A stretch of 64,000 nucleotides of DNA from Epichloe hybrida (Eukaryota > Ascomycota > Sordariomycetes > Hypocreales > Clavicipitaceae), in the NCBI GenBank assembly GCA_019022495.1, contig JAFEKR010000018.1, forward strand, positions 434,001-498,000, given 5' to 3'. The position numbers were made by a program, and so were the translations under genes. Under the pieces are notes generated by a model that saw only the letters and a list, made by a program, of their open reading frames with translations, did not search any database and was not told the DNA's origin. The first letter of the stretch is position 1. Every line of letters starts with the position of its first letter. Positions 1 to 12,639 of the stretch are shown here, piece after piece.

Positions 1-1279
1 GGGTGCTCGAGTTGCTCAGTCCGGCCAATTCCTGGTTCGAAGAAGACGGACTTATGAGTAAAGGGTGATTTGGGCTGGTGGATTGATTGGGAGTTCAAGT
101 TTGACTACATGGAAATGTTTCACAAGAGCAGAATCTATCGTTCGAGGCGAGAAAATATGGATGCAGTCGAGCAAATGCCAGGCAGTCGTGGTAGAGGGCT
201 CCTTCCGTTGTAGATGGATTATTCCAGATCCGCCAAGCCAATCATTGTTTTGTTTGAGACCAATGCTTAGACAGCCAAAGTGCCTAAAACCAAGTGGATC
301 CCACTCTCGATTGAGTGCTGCGGCCGCTGAAGCTCCGGATAACTTGTGCTGGCTCAACCGTCTGACGTACTGTAGCTTTTGGCCCAGTGCATCCACGGTG
401 CAGCGTAACTCAAGACCAGGGCCGGGCAGGTTGACGAGCTGAATAGAAAATGGTTTCTGTGCGAATGGAAAGTCTTGGGTTCAGGTTCATCCTCAAATCC
501 ACTCGTCTCTCTATCGATGGCCACCATGTTTCACATCCTGGCAGCTGCTGCAGTACCCGAAATGGACATATTCGATACGTCTGAAGACCTGATGCTTGCC
601 CAAACAAGCGTATGGAGCGACGGGTCAGCCGGATCGTTTAAATGTCCTGGCCCAGCTGCAATTACGGGTGGCTGCCATGTATGCCGTCCAGAACGAGGAT
701 ACATGTATGCAGCGACAGAAGCGGCAAACTGCCCAAGACTCCAATAGGAAAGCTCTTGCCGCACAGAAACAATGGTCAGCGAGGCAACGGAAGAACCGAA
801 TCGACCAGAACCAGGACTCCCAGCAGCTCTCCGGTGCTGCAGCAGAGCAACACCAGGCACTGACACACGATCTCGTGGTTTCCAACACCACCCACGCCCC
901 CGAAGCTCTCATGCAGGAACCACATTTTCAGCTGGCAGACCCGGCTGGGGACATTCCTGGTTAAGACTTGCCGCAGTCCCAACAATTTCCCTGCCTACCG
1001 AGGAGGACGAGGGCTGATCGATGGAATCCTACATAAAATTTGGGTAGAGTATAGCCACAAAATACGTGGCATTCAAACGGGAAGAAAGCCGTATCATCGG
1101 GATCTGGATGTTAATGCATTTTTCTTAGTGGGTCAGGATGTCGTTCACCGCCTAAATTTTGTCAGAATTTTGCCGCCCCGCCGTCCCGCCACGAAGAAGT
1201 GGGTGTAATGGGCAAAAAAATAAATGCTTGGAGTTCCTTTTTATTACTGTTCCAGCACGAACTTTGGCAAATTGGCACA
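1..1279. other. No supported gene; upstream region of RSA4
   Basis: Several short overlapping open frames of up to about 120 codons occur on both strands. None has a recognisable domain, a convincing intron pattern or a clean start. One plus-strand frame at 596-964 encodes a Gln/Ala-rich peptide that could be disordered protein, but other frames overlap it and nothing supports it. The last few hundred bases are presumably the RSA4 promoter and 5' leader. Confidence 0.4.
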
Positions 1280-2957
1280 ATGGCGACTATCGTTCCCCCA
1301 CCTTCGAAACGGCAGCGCCGCGAAGATCTTGAACGATCAAGGCTACAACAAGATGTAACCACAGCTATGACCGGTCCAGCCGGCTCCTTCAAAGCTCGGT
1401 TCCTGGACGGCGACGGCAACCAAGCCTGCGACGTGATCGAGGTGCCCTTGGCAGATGCATCGGAGAAGAACCTGTCCCTTCTGCTGAATACATTGTTAGC
1501 AAGAGTCAGTTGCTTTCTCAGTCTGTAGACAGCACTTTTTTTTATGCCACTGACCTCTCCCCCCTCTACAGGATCGGGAAGAATATCTTCCTTACCGATT
1601 TCGTATCCATATTCCAGATTCCGACATAATCATCGACCAGTACCCGACAGATCTTCTGGAATTGTTGAGAAGTCATGGAATCGAGAATCCTTTTGAGACG
1701 ACCGTCACATTAACTGCCGAGCCACAGTCTGTATTCAAGGTGCAGGCTGTTACGCGAATGTCACATAGAATACCCGGCCACGGTGAGGCCATTTTAGCAG
1801 CGCAGTTTAGTCCAGCCACGAATACCCGTCTTGCCACCGGCTCTGGTGACAAGAGTGCTAGGATATGGAACACAGAAACTGGAACCCCGAAACACACTCT
1901 AAGTGGCCATTCTCATTGGGTCCTGTGTGTGGCATGGTCTCCTGATGGTCAGCGCCTGGCCACGGGCAGCATGGACAAGTCTGTCAGACTTTGGAACCCA
2001 GAAACAGGAAAGCCAACTGGATCTCCCCTGACCGGCCACGCGAAATGGATCACAAATATCGCCTGGGAACCGTACCATTTGTGGCGGGATGGCACTCCTC
2101 GGTTGGCCAGCGCAAGTAAAGACGCAACAGTTCGCATCTGGGTCGTGAACACAGGTCGCACCGAGCATGTTCTCTCGGGGCACAAGAGCTCCGTCAGCTG
2201 CGTTCGTTGGGGCGGGACCGGGCTTATTTACACGGGGAGCCACGATAAGACCATTCGCGTATGGGACGCCGAGAAAGGCACCTTGGTCCACACGCTGTCA
2301 TCACATGCTCACTGGATCAACCACCTGGCGCTTTCCACAGATTTTGCACTTCGAACAGCATACCATGATCACCAGCCCACCCCGACTACTGATGAGGCGA
2401 AAAGGGCAAAGGCAAAGGAGAGGTTTGAGAAGGCAGCCAAAGTCCAAGGAAGAATATCCGAGAGGTTGGTCTCAGCCAGTGATGACTTCACCATGTATCT
2501 GTGGGAGCCGTCCCAAGGAAGCAAACCGGTTGCCAGAATGGTTGGTCATCAGAAACAAATCAACCATGTTACGTTCTCGCCCGACAACACCCTGATTGCT
2601 AGTGCAGGCTGGGACAACCACACAAAGATTTGGAGCGCAAGGTACGTGTCACCCTTATCTCAATCGAAATTATCTGGGCCATTGACCTGACACGGGCACA
2701 AAAGGGATGGAAAGTTCATCAACACTCTTCGTGGTCACGTTGCTACCGTATACCAGTGCGCCTTCTCTGCAGACTCACGATTGCTCGTTACGGCATCAAA
2801 GGACACAACCCTCAAGGTGTGGTCAATGGCATCATTCAAGCTTGCCGTCGACTTGCCCGGGCACAATGACGAGGTGTACGTGGTAGATTGGGCACCTGAC
2901 GGCAAGCGCGTTGCTAGTGGAGGAAAAGACAAAGCTGTCAGACTGTGGCAGAACTAA
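1280..2957 (+). CDS. RSA4: Rsa4/Notchless, WD40 60S ribosome-assembly factor
   Basis: Three exons are inferred: 1280-1504, 1572-2641 and 2705-2957. Introns start GTCAGT and GTACGT and end CAG and AAG. The spliced frame gives 515 aa, a size typical of yeast Rsa4. The N-terminal 110 or so residues form the Notchless ubiquitin-like (NLE) domain, with ...DREEYLPYRFRIHI... spanning the first junction. Eight WD40-type repeats follow, for example TGSGDKSARIWNTETG, ATGSMDKSVRLWNPETG and SASKDATVRIW, ending in SGGKDKAVRLWQN just before the stop. In the known family, Rsa4 binds pre-60S particles through the propeller and the NLE domain contacts the MIDAS domain of the Rea1 AAA-ATPase, which removes Rsa4 in the nucleus. 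I chose the ATG at 1280 because it gives MATIVPPPSKRQRR, a typical fungal start. An in-frame ATG at 1199 would add 27 unconvincing residues. Function is inferred from family membership and is very secure. Confidence 0.95.
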
Positions 2958-5900
2958 AACCCATTTCAGCGCGCAGACGAGGGAGAGTGGTGCCAGAAGG
3001 AAGACACATTTGGACTGAATAAGCGATGAATAAAATTTAGAAGGCACAATTTCTCGCCATCAACAGCTACACCTCGCCTGCTCATCCTCAATAGCTGCCA
3101 GGTCTGTGTTCTCAATCAACATCAGTAGATGTGGCAAACACGATCGTAGCATTGAAATCATCTGCTAAAAGAAGAAAATCCAGGCTGGCAAGCATTGCAT
3201 CCGGGTGCAGGCGCCGCTGGTGGACAACTATGAACAGTTCGTGAACCACGCCGATGGCTTTACGTTGCATTTCGGTGAACACGAAGCGAAATAACACACA
3301 CAGATCAGCATCATTGGACGCATCTTTGGAGAATGCGCGGAGTGAAAATTGGCGAGCGTTTACATCGGGGTGCGGGTGTCGCAAACGTTATTGGGGAGGT
3401 GGAAAGTGATACGGTAACAAGTAGCTTCCCCATCAGAGTTTCCCCGGCATCTCAAAGCTGACGACGCTTGGATGAAACTAGTTTCGTTTACATCCTCGGC
3501 GTGAATCGAAACTTGCACGGAGCAAAGGAGCCCCCTCCCCTCCCCCTCTCTCAAGGATTGAGCAGATATTATGGCGCGTCCTGGTTCACCAACATCTCGT
3601 TCGCAATACCTCAAAGGCCACGTCATGTACTGATGACAGCGAATGGGCAGATCCTGGGCCAGGGAGGGCACTTGGTTCAGCTAATAATTATTAATGGTGG
3701 TGTTATTCCGCCCATCCGTGGTTGGTCGAAATTGTGGCGCGATACAAAGAGTGAATTACCAAGATCGGCCCAACCGCGATTTTTCGGGCGCGAGAAATCG
3801 AAGAAGTCCTCGTTGGTGAACAATGCTGGCGCAACGCTAATCGTAGGTATGTACACGTCAGTTTGCTCTTTTCGGGGGCGTAAGATTCGGGGCGAGATTC
3901 AGGGCTCGGTTGGCAGCGGCACGTACCGTCTGACGCTAATGTGTACAAAGTTATTGAAGCACCTCAATAAACCATGACGATGACCAAGTTTAGTCTTCTT
4001 GCGACAGACTTGCCCAGGGCTCGTCGCAGGGTCTCTCATCCCGTTCATGTTTTGTATAGTCCTTAGGCTGGCTCTGAAACCATGGAATGGACATGAGTGT
4101 TTCTATGTCCTTGTGGTGGGACATGGCTGCCATTTGCTGATAACGCATCAAGAGGCAGAGGTGGGGAGCCCGGCTGCCATGAAATAGACGAAGATGGTCG
4201 ATGGGTAAACACGACGCACTCTAGTCCCAGACGGTGATGACGTTGCAAACACGGCGGGCGTAGCTCGCTGCACTTGCTGGATGCGTCTGCGTTGGCAACC
4301 AAAACAGCCGAGGCGGGATTTGAAGTGGCCACTGCACGTCAGGGTCCGTCTGGCATTGCCAGGGAGACAGCCAGGCTTCGGTGGCGTCAATCGGACGGAT
4401 GAGTCGTCGTCGTCGGTCGTCGGGCTCGAAGCTTGTTGTCGTGACTCGTGGCAGACTACCGAGTAATATAAGGGGGGGGGAAGCTCAAAACTCGGGGAGC
4501 GAGCGGTCCAAGGCGGTCCGAGGCGGTCCGAGGCGCAACCCACCCATCAAACATGATGTAAGAGGGGCGACGGAATGCTAGAAAGTCCCTCCACTACCGA
4601 TTAGCTTCCCGTGCTCTTCATCTCGGGTCTGGTCATCTCGGAAAACCGAGTGCCTGACAAACGAACCACAACCACCTCGATCCGTCGCTGGCAAAACGTC
4701 ATGCAGCAGTCATCCAGCCCAGGTGCCACAATATCAGGGCAGCTTGACTCGGTGGCAATACCACTCTGGGATGGACGAAACTGCTGGAGCTGGCCAGAAT
4801 CATGGAAAAGCCGGACTATGTACACAGCCACAGACGTCGATCGTGAGGGAAGCTTTAAACAAGAACAGGACAGGTTTCTACATGGTATAAAAACGATGCT
4901 GATTATGTACTCATAAAATCAGGAATCTGGCAGGGCTTCGCTTTATCTCAGCCACACACCATGGGCCGTTCCCGTGAGAAGCCAGACATGCATCGATGGG
5001 TGTTGTGAGACAAGACTCACACCCGATCGACGTCGCCCAACATTGGTCAGGCCAAACCTAGTCAAGGATGCTACCCAAGGGCTCGCGACGTCCAGAGTCT
5101 CAGCGCGGCCCAAAACTTGAATTGCGGTCTGAAAAGATCGTGAGGGCCAAGGTGGAAGCAGAATAAATCTTTATTAAAGTAAACGCACCCAGTCCCATTG
5201 AATAACATGTTAAATCGAGAGATGTTGAAAAAATAAGCCCGTTACAGTACCGAGTACGGAGTACATGTAGCGGCCCAGTACGCAGGATCGTCGCAGAAAG
5301 ATAATTGTGGCTCAACCGTCGAATGGCATTCCTCTCCTCTGCCACATGGGCATGGGAGCAAGTTCCGCTGGCGCACTTGGTTCGATCGTTGCGACGAAGG
5401 AGGTCATGGTCCTCGAAAAATCGCTCGCATTTCTTGAATGCGTAGCAGCAACTCAGCCTGAAGCGGTATACTAGGTATTACATACTTGTGCACAAGAATG
5501 CGTTGCTGCGCGTTTACGTACTCGCTCGTTTTGGGTGTGGAATCCGGAAGGCCGTTCGCGGCTAAAGTGCCCGACTCCCAACTGCGGACGTCGAGAACAT
5601 TCGAATCGGTTGGGCCAGAGCATTAGTAAGGGGACCACCGCCGATCGGGCATGGCGTCTTGGCGTCCACGAATCTTGGAAGTTGGAATGTATCTGACCAG
5701 GTGACCTCATGCGGAAATCACAACTGCGTAAAAGTCACATCACAAAGCTTCAGGCATGAAAGCGCGTGTCCTTGCCCCCAGGGGCCCCGGACGAGTGAAG
5801 AAGTCGGACTAACTGTGTGCAAATGTGACGGGTCTCGGCAGCAGAACTTGAGCGTCCAGCAGAGCCAAGTATTCCCGGTGGCTGCTTTTGGTACGACGGT

Positions 5901-7077
5901 ACGGACGTGCGAGCCACCACATGTTCCAGCTACTCGGATCCATCTCATCACCACATCTTGACGGGTCGGTGCTGGTGACTTGGTGTGCCAGCACGACAAC
6001 ATCCACAACATCCACAACATCAATCACATCCATTCCCACTAGTTGACCGGCTGGGAGTTGATTTGTTGTTAGGGAACGCTGCCGGGGTATCCGTCGTGTC
6101 ACCTCCGTCGTGTCACAGAGGAACATGATTTCCGGCCTTGGCCATGGCTGCCTTTGACCCCAGCGGAACAAACCTTCCAGCCCCCGGCGGCACGCACATG
6201 TACATACATACAGCCATACAGCGAGAATGGCAAAGTTGGCGAAATTGCCTGATTGACCCTGATCTGGATTACGTCACGACTGCAGGGGGGCAGCTCTGAG
6301 GAAGGTCCATGGACAGCTAGAAGCTTCGCCAGCCACACTACTTGCTGCACACCTGCACAGTGAAGTGGCTCCCCGGCGCAGGCGTGGACCTTGGGCATTT
6401 ATTTACATTGTTTACATTACATATATGTACTACGACCGTTGTATTGTCGTGCACTCGGTACATGTACATTCCACTGGCTTCGAAATGCCCAAGTCGGGTC
6501 AAGGACTGCACCAGAGGAAGCATCACAGCCGCACCCGTTGTTCGTGCTCCTGCCCGATCTTGCATCATGCCATGTCACTTGTAGACACTTGGCGGCGGCG
6601 GGTCCACCAATCCGCACTGAAGTAACCCAGCACGCACCACGCACCACGCACCACTTGCAGCACCACTGCATCACTGCATCCATTCAGTGGCCCCCACGCC
6701 TTGAAGCAGAAACCAGGCGGAGCAGTTGGCAGCGTTACATAGACCTTGATTTACGCACGCCGCGCGCCCAACGGCCACCCGCCTAGATTTTAAACCCTCA
6801 AAAGAGGTCAAGAGAACCATCAATCATCTCTTATCCCCCGCCTTCCTCCTCCATACAGCCATTCTCCAGTTGTCATCGTTGTTGCAACCAATCTCTTTCT
6901 CAAGGGTATGTCCCAGATATTTATTTCCATTGCCCCTCCCAGGCCAACCGTCATTACATCAATTTCTCCACATGCACTGCTGCTGAGATTTACTTTGCAA
7001 CCACGTTCTGGCCGCTTCTGCTTCAACTGTTTCTAATCTTAGCAGGCCGCCCTTTGGCGCCATAATCACGAGACACC
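2958..7077. other. 4.1 kb gene-poor interval between RSA4 and the trehalose gene
   Basis: No frame here has a recognisable domain. The longest (3468-3977, plus) looks like chance. Short tandem repeats occur near 5996-6030 (ACATCCACA units) and 6628-6654 (CACGCAC units). The last 280 bases are pyrimidine-rich and probably hold the 5' leader of the downstream gene, with one CCCCT (stress-element core) at 6933. One isolated five-base match is weak evidence of regulation. A diverged or lineage-specific gene cannot be excluded. Confidence 0.4.
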
Positions 7078-9954
7078 ATGACCGTCTTTGTGTGCTCGCT
7101 GTAAGTTCCAATGCCCTGCCGGACTACTCCTGTGACTTCTGCCGCTGACCTCACCTCTTGGAATTTGTGTAGCTTCCTACCCAAAACCATCCGTTTCAAT
7201 CTGCCCGGCACTCCTCCACCGAGAAATACACTACGAAAAAGACCAAAGACAACGATACCACCTCCACAGCCACTTCCGACTGCTCTCGCGTCCGAGGCCC
7301 AACCTAGCCTCTTCGACCCGCGACCTGTCATCACCCCACCTCACACTCCCACCGATGAGCCGGAGTCTCCAGATCCCTTTTCCAACGAGGATGGGTTCCG
7401 CATCCAGTTTCCCCATGAACTCGGGTCTACAGACGAGATCGCATCACGCTGGGGGGCCCGCGCCAACCAGCCATTGTCTCGAGCCAACTCGCCCCCCCCG
7501 GCCGCACTTTTTGAGCGCGACAGAACCATGGAGAAGGCCCGGGAGCTTGGTCGCCGTGGACTGGTCCAGCCAAAGGCGCGTTTGCGCAGTGATAGCCACG
7601 ACCGCGTCTTTTCTTCAGCTCCCTGGAGTGTGGTAAATGCCGATCAAGGCAATGGAGGACTGCGAAACGCAGCTGAAGCTGCCGCCCGGGATGGAAAGCT
7701 CGGTGATTATACTTGGGTGGGAACCTTGGGCATGCCTACTGATGCACTCGAAGGAACACAGCAAAGAGAGGACATTGAGAATCACTTGGCAAACGAGTAC
7801 GACATGCTGACAGTCTTCTGTTCAGACAAGGATTTCGATGGCCATTACACGCACTTCTGCAAGCAGATTCTCTGGCCAGTCTTCCACTACCAGATTCCGG
7901 ACAATCCCAAGAGCAAAGCCTACGAGGATCATTCCTGGAAGTACTACGTCCATGTAAACCAGGCCTTTGCCGACAAGATTGTCCAGAATTGGAAACGTGG
8001 CGATGTCATTTGGGTGCACGACTACCATTTGCTCCTGGTCCCAGGCATGGTTCGCAAGAAGCTGCCTGATGCCAAGATTGGCTTCTTCTTGCATGTTGCC
8101 TTTCCTTCGTCCGAGGTCTTCCGCTGCCTCGCAGTCCGCAAGGAGCTACTTGAGGGTATGCTCGGAGCAAACCTAGTCGGGTTCCAGATTCAAGAGTATA
8201 GCAGACACTTCTTGCAAACCTGCAGCAGGATTCTCAGCATCGAAGCTACCCCAGAAGGCATCGAACTGGAGAATCGTTTCGTCGACGTCATCAACACTGC
8301 AATCGGAATCGACCCCACCAGCCTGAACAAGAACCGTGGCGAGCAGGGCGTGCTCCGTTGGTTTCAAATTCTACAAGAGAGATACAGGGGCAAGAAGCTC
8401 ATCGTCGCCCGAGACAAGCTCGACCATGTCCGCGGCGTTCGACAAAAGCTTCTCGCCTATGAGCTGTTCTTGAACAAGAATCCACAATGGCGCGAGCACA
8501 CTGTGCTGATCCAGGTTGCTCTTTCGTCGAGCCAAAACAGCCACCTCGATGCAACGGTGTCAGATATTGTCACCCGTGTCAACTCGTCATGGGCCAACTT
8601 GGCCTACCAGCCCGTTGTCTATCTCAAACAGGACATCGATTACGCTCAGTACCTGGCCCTGCTCACCATTGCGGATGCACTCATGATTACAAGCCAGCGC
8701 GAGGGCATGAACCTGACGTCGCATGAGTACATCTTCTGCCAAGATGGCAAAATTTTCCCCCAGCGCAAACATGGTTCGCTAATTTTGTCCGAGTTTACTG
8801 GCACATCCTCGCTTTTTGGCCAGAGTGAACTTTCCGTCAACCCCTGGGACTACCGTCAGTGCGCCGATGCTATCAAACAAGCCCTGGAAATGGGTCAGGA
8901 CGAAAAGATGCGTCGCTGGGAAATACTACATGAATTAGCCGCCCGCCACACGGGGTCTCATTGGTTCGGCGAGCTCCTGTCTCATCTCGACCGCGCGTAT
9001 GACGAGCAGCACAAGCGAGACCAGACATCCGTTCCCCGTCTCTCCATTCAAGAAGTCAGTCGAATGTACAAAAATTCCAGCCGTCGCCTGTTCATGCTGG
9101 ATTATGAGGGCACGTTGGTCAGCTGGGGTCCCGTCAACAAGATCATTCCAGTCAGTCCACAGCGCACATTAGATGTCCTGAATGACCTGCTCTTGGACGA
9201 ACGCAATATTGTCTACATCACATCTGGTCGTCAGCCTGAGGAAGTTGATCAAGTGTTCCGCCGAGTGCCTGGCCTGGGTCTAATTGCTGAAAACGGTGGC
9301 TACATCAAGGATTGCGGTTCAGAGAAATGGGTTGAAATGTCGGATGGTACGCATATTGACAATTGGAAGAAGTCTGTCAAGGAGATTCTCCGCTATTACC
9401 TGGAGCGAACACCAGGCGCGGAAGTGGAGGAGCGTCGCTGCAGCATATTATTCCATTTCGGCGTGGCCGAAGATCAAGAAGCTGCCGCTCGCCTCGCAGC
9501 TGACTGTGCGAGCCATGTAAATGACGCATGCGAGTCGCTCAGGGTTCACGCGATTGTTCTTGATGGCACGATCGCCGTGGAGTCCATGGACTGGACGAAG
9601 AGCACAGCGGCGCAAAAGGTGTTTGAGAAGCTGAACACGCGAGCCAGTTCAGATGGAGATACGCATAAGCCGGTGGACTTTCTGATGGTGGTTGGTGATG
9701 GTCGGGAAGACGAGAAAGTCTTCAGGTGGGCCAACAAGCTCGAGGAGCGACGTACGGTTGAGAACGTGGTAACTGCTAGCCTGGGCAACCGAAGTACTGA
9801 AGCAACGTCTACCTTAACGCAGGGTGTGAGCGGTAAGTGGACTGCAGGTGTACAATCTCAATGACGCAACTTCCCGATGCTTACGCTTACGTATGCTGAC
9901 GGCTCTTTCATGACAGGTGTCCTTAGCTGCCTCCAGCGACTCGCTTGCACATGA
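7078..9954 (+). CDS. TPS3: Trehalose-6-P synthase complex regulatory subunit (TSL1/TPS3-like)
   Basis: Three exons are inferred: 7078-7100, 7173-9832 and 9917-9954, giving 906 aa. The first exon encodes only MTVFVCSL and joins to FLPKTIRFNLPG, a start typical of this fungal subunit. The last junction restores the usual ending ...GVSGVLSCLQRLA. A Pro/Ser-rich N-terminal region of about 120 residues precedes a GT20 trehalose-phosphate-synthase-like domain (VWVHDYHLLLVPGM) and a C-terminal HAD phosphatase-like domain. Key catalytic positions are altered. The HAD nucleophile motif reads LDYEGTL instead of DYDGTL. The synthase sugar-nucleotide motif reads KLDHVRG instead of RLDYIKG, and REGMNL replaces RDGMNL. 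This pattern fits Tsl1/Tps3, which stabilise the Tps1-Tps2 complex, rather than the active enzymes. The product is cytosolic. The regulatory role is inferred from residue loss and family knowledge. Confidence 0.9.
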
Positions 9955-10754
9955 CGAGTACAACATGCATTCGCCACTATTTGTCATAAAACTGTTGTAT
10001 CTTTATACGGCGTTCTGGGCGGGCGTTCTTTCTGCGTGGGATGAACTATATGACGCCAACGATGACTGAACTATTGTTTTTGGGTGAGAAGTTTTTAAAA
10101 TAAAGCTAAGATGGGATAAAACACGGACCAAAAAGAAACGGACAATAAGGGGCCGAGTCCTGCCGATGTGAAGACGAAAGGTCGCAAAGAGCTCCAGAAG
10201 CAGCCTCGCGGCATCAGGCGAAGGGATATGCCACGTGACGTCGAGTGTAAACGGAACTCGGGACGGGATGCCAGAATAGCGCGGAATGTAGATTAAGTAG
10301 TCGCATTCTTTTCCCATGATTTGCCTTCCAAAAGGCGTAAAAAGTACATGCATGGTCCAGATTCATGAGGCCGATACGTGATCCATCAATCAAGTAAAGC
10401 TTTTCTAAAGACTTGTGAATACATGGTCAATTTCATATTACAACAGTCACTGGGCTTTGGATTCGACGTTGGTGGGCTGAGGAACCCCGCGGCCCGATGT
10501 CGGGGCATGACTGGTGGGGTGGGTAATATTGGGTGTGGACTTTCGAGAAAGACGAACGATTTCGTGTCAACTCTTACACAAACAGCATTTATTATCTCAC
10601 GCTGCTGTGCCACGCAGCGGAATCAATCGCCTTCCTACTCGCATTGCACGACCCATCGGCTCCGTATCACAGGCGATATTTGCACTGCATCGAACTGCAT
10701 CGATTTTTCCGGGTGCTTGAGCTAGAAAAATATCGGCATACGAAACAAAGCGCA
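9955..10754. other. Intergenic: 3' region of TPS3-like gene and aminotransferase promoter
   Basis: Open frames on both strands (10003-10353 minus, 10378-10725 plus) have no domain and overlap one another. I read this as the trailer of the trehalose gene followed by the promoter of the aminotransferase. No specific regulatory site is supported. Confidence 0.45.
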
Positions 10755-10870
10755 ATGGGCGCATTCCCTCCTCCGCCGGTGAACACCATCGATTGGTCCA
10801 ACGTGGGCTTCAAGGTGCGCGAAGGTATTACGTTGTTCTCGAGAGATGGCGTACCAGACTGACTTACTGA

Positions 10871-10904
<34 letters not shown>

Positions 10905-12015
10905 CCGTCTAGTCAACGGCCACATCGAGTCTACCTACACAAAATCCACGGGCCAATGGACGCCTCTGCGCTTCGTCGCCGACCCGTTCATGCGCATCCA
11001 TGGCATGGCACCGGCCTTGAACTACGGCCAGCAAGCGTACGAAGGTCTCAAGGCATTCCGCAGCCCCGGCGATGAGGCCATTACCATTTTCCGACCGGAC
11101 CGAAACGCCGCACGTCTGCAACACTCTGCCGAGGTAGCGTCGATGCCTGCAGTCCCCGTCGAACTGTTCCAGCAGGCTTGTCGTGCAGCCGTGGCGCTGA
11201 ACGCCGACTTCGTGCCTCCCCACGAGACGGGCGCGGCGCTGTACGTGCGTCCCCAGCTCTACGGATCAAGTGCCCAACTCGGACTGGATCCTCCCGAGGA
11301 ATACACCTTTTGCGTGTTTGTGATTCCCACGGGCGTGTATCACGGCACGCACCCGGTCAAGGCACTCATCTTGGACGAATTCGACCGTGCGGCTCCCCAT
11401 GGCACCGGCCACGCCAAAATAGGCGGCAACTATGCCCCCGTGCTCAAGTGGAGTGGCAAAGCCAAGCAGGACGGCTACGGAATCACTCTACATCTCGACA
11501 GCGCAAGGCACGAGGACATTGACGAGTTCAGCACGTCGGGCTTCATTGGCGTGACTGCCAATGGCGACGATGATGTCACACTTGCTGTGCCCGACTCCAA
11601 ATGTGTCATTGACAGCGTCACCAGCGACAGCATTCAGCAAATCGCCCGCAGCTGGGGGTGGAAGGTGGAAAAGCGCTCGGTCAAGTACAGCGAACTGCCG
11701 TCATTCACAGAAGTCTTGGCCGCCGGCACCGCTGCCGCGCTGGTGCCCATCCGAAGCATCACTCGCCGCAAGGGTCCTGCTGCCGCTGCCACCGGGGGGG
11801 CCTTGCCCGCGGGCCCGCGGGTGAGCTCGACGGGCGATGCCGAGCTCGTCACCTACATTCCCGAAGAGCAGGCCGATGCGGGCCCCATCTGCCTGAAGCT
11901 GCTGACGCATCTGAAGGCGATACAACTGGGCAAGACGACTGATGAGTTTGGATGGAGATGCGAGGTGAGCGAGGGCGACTTGAATGTGGACGGCGCGGAG
12001 GATGCAATGAAATGA
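10755..12015 (+). CDS. Branched-chain amino acid aminotransferase-like, class IV PLP enzyme
   Basis: Two exons are inferred: 10755-10824 and 10913-12015, giving 390 aa. The intron starts GTATTA and ends CTAG, joining ...GFKVRE to VNGHIESTYTKSTG. A shorter in-frame reading from 10846 would run through the intron's poly-T and can be discarded. Fold-type IV aminotransferase features are LNYGQQAYEGLKAF, the region GTGHAKIGGNYAPVLKW that should hold the PLP lysine, and DEFSTSGFIGV near the cofactor phosphate. Family members transfer amino groups between Leu/Ile/Val and 2-oxoglutarate. The closest remembered type is the shorter fungal cytosolic/secondary-metabolism branch (ToxF-like) rather than mitochondrial Bat1, and no mitochondrial presequence is visible. 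An Ala/Gly-rich insertion (GPAAAATGGALPAGP) sits in the C-terminal third. The exact substrate is unknown. No biosynthetic cluster surrounds it. Confidence 0.88.
10874..10902. repeat. 29-base T run inside the aminotransferase intron
   Basis: An uninterrupted run of 29 T residues lies just upstream of the GCCCGTCTAG acceptor, so it makes up most of the polypyrimidine tract of the 88-base intron. Its length makes slippage and read-length error likely. Confidence 0.9.
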
Positions 12016-12639
12016 AAGGGGGGGGGGGCACAGATGACGCAGGAATCGCGAGCAAATGGTCAGATTGGCGGCGTGCTACGAAGAAAACAATGGGGGAAAA
12101 TGATGAGACATGACGAGCTCGTATTACAGAGTGCCAAAACAGGCTTTGCCTGGACAGACAAGATTCAATACACGATTCGTCCGCCTCTGTGTTCCTTTTC
12201 TTCTCGTCCCGCCTCGTAAGCGAACCGATTTGTTCGATGGATGCCAGCGGCGGGTTCCCAATAGCCCCCTTCTTCACAAATCGCAAGTCCATCACTGTCT
12301 GGCAGTATTCTTACAAGTCTTGTCAAAGGCATGCAACGCACAAGTCAAGAGCAGCCAGTATCAACATGTGTATTTGCGTGGAGAAGAACAGTCCAAAATA
12401 AATATGTACATGTGGAAGATGCGAAGGGGGGCGACGGTTCGCCTCCTGTTCGTAGTAAGTGGTGTATGACTTGCAGAAACCAGCTGTGCTGCAAGACTGC
12501 CCGATCGACTCTTTTTCCAGAAAACCTTGTCCATGTCTTTCACCGACTCCGAAGAAACTTGCACATTCTTCACCAACTCCGCATAAACTTGCACATTCTT
12601 CACCAACTCCTCATAAACTTGTCCCTTTTTTTTTCCCCA
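12016..12639. other. Convergent 3' interval with minisatellite
   Basis: This lies between the convergent stops of the aminotransferase and the HsbA-like gene. It contains the 30-base tandem repeat listed separately. No gene is supported. Confidence 0.5.
12541..12622. repeat. 30-bp tandem repeat, about 2.7 units
   Basis: Three successive units start CACCAACTCC and continue with a variable GCATAAACTT-like segment and GCACATTCTT. The period is exactly 30 bases with few substitutions. Because 30 is a multiple of three, the minus strand reads as a repeated VKNVQV-containing decapeptide. It lies just past the HsbA stop codon, so it is probably 3' UTR. Confidence 0.85.

Noticed and set aside
596..964. 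Plus-strand Gln/Ala-rich open frame of 122 codons
   Set aside because: Overlapped by frames on both strands, with no domain, no intron pattern and no convincing start.
3468..3977. 169-codon plus-strand frame in the gap after RSA4
   Set aside because: Amino-acid content looks random and no domain is recognisable.
6933..6937. CCCCT stress element for the trehalose gene
   Set aside because: A single five-base match probably inside the 5' leader is not meaningful by itself.
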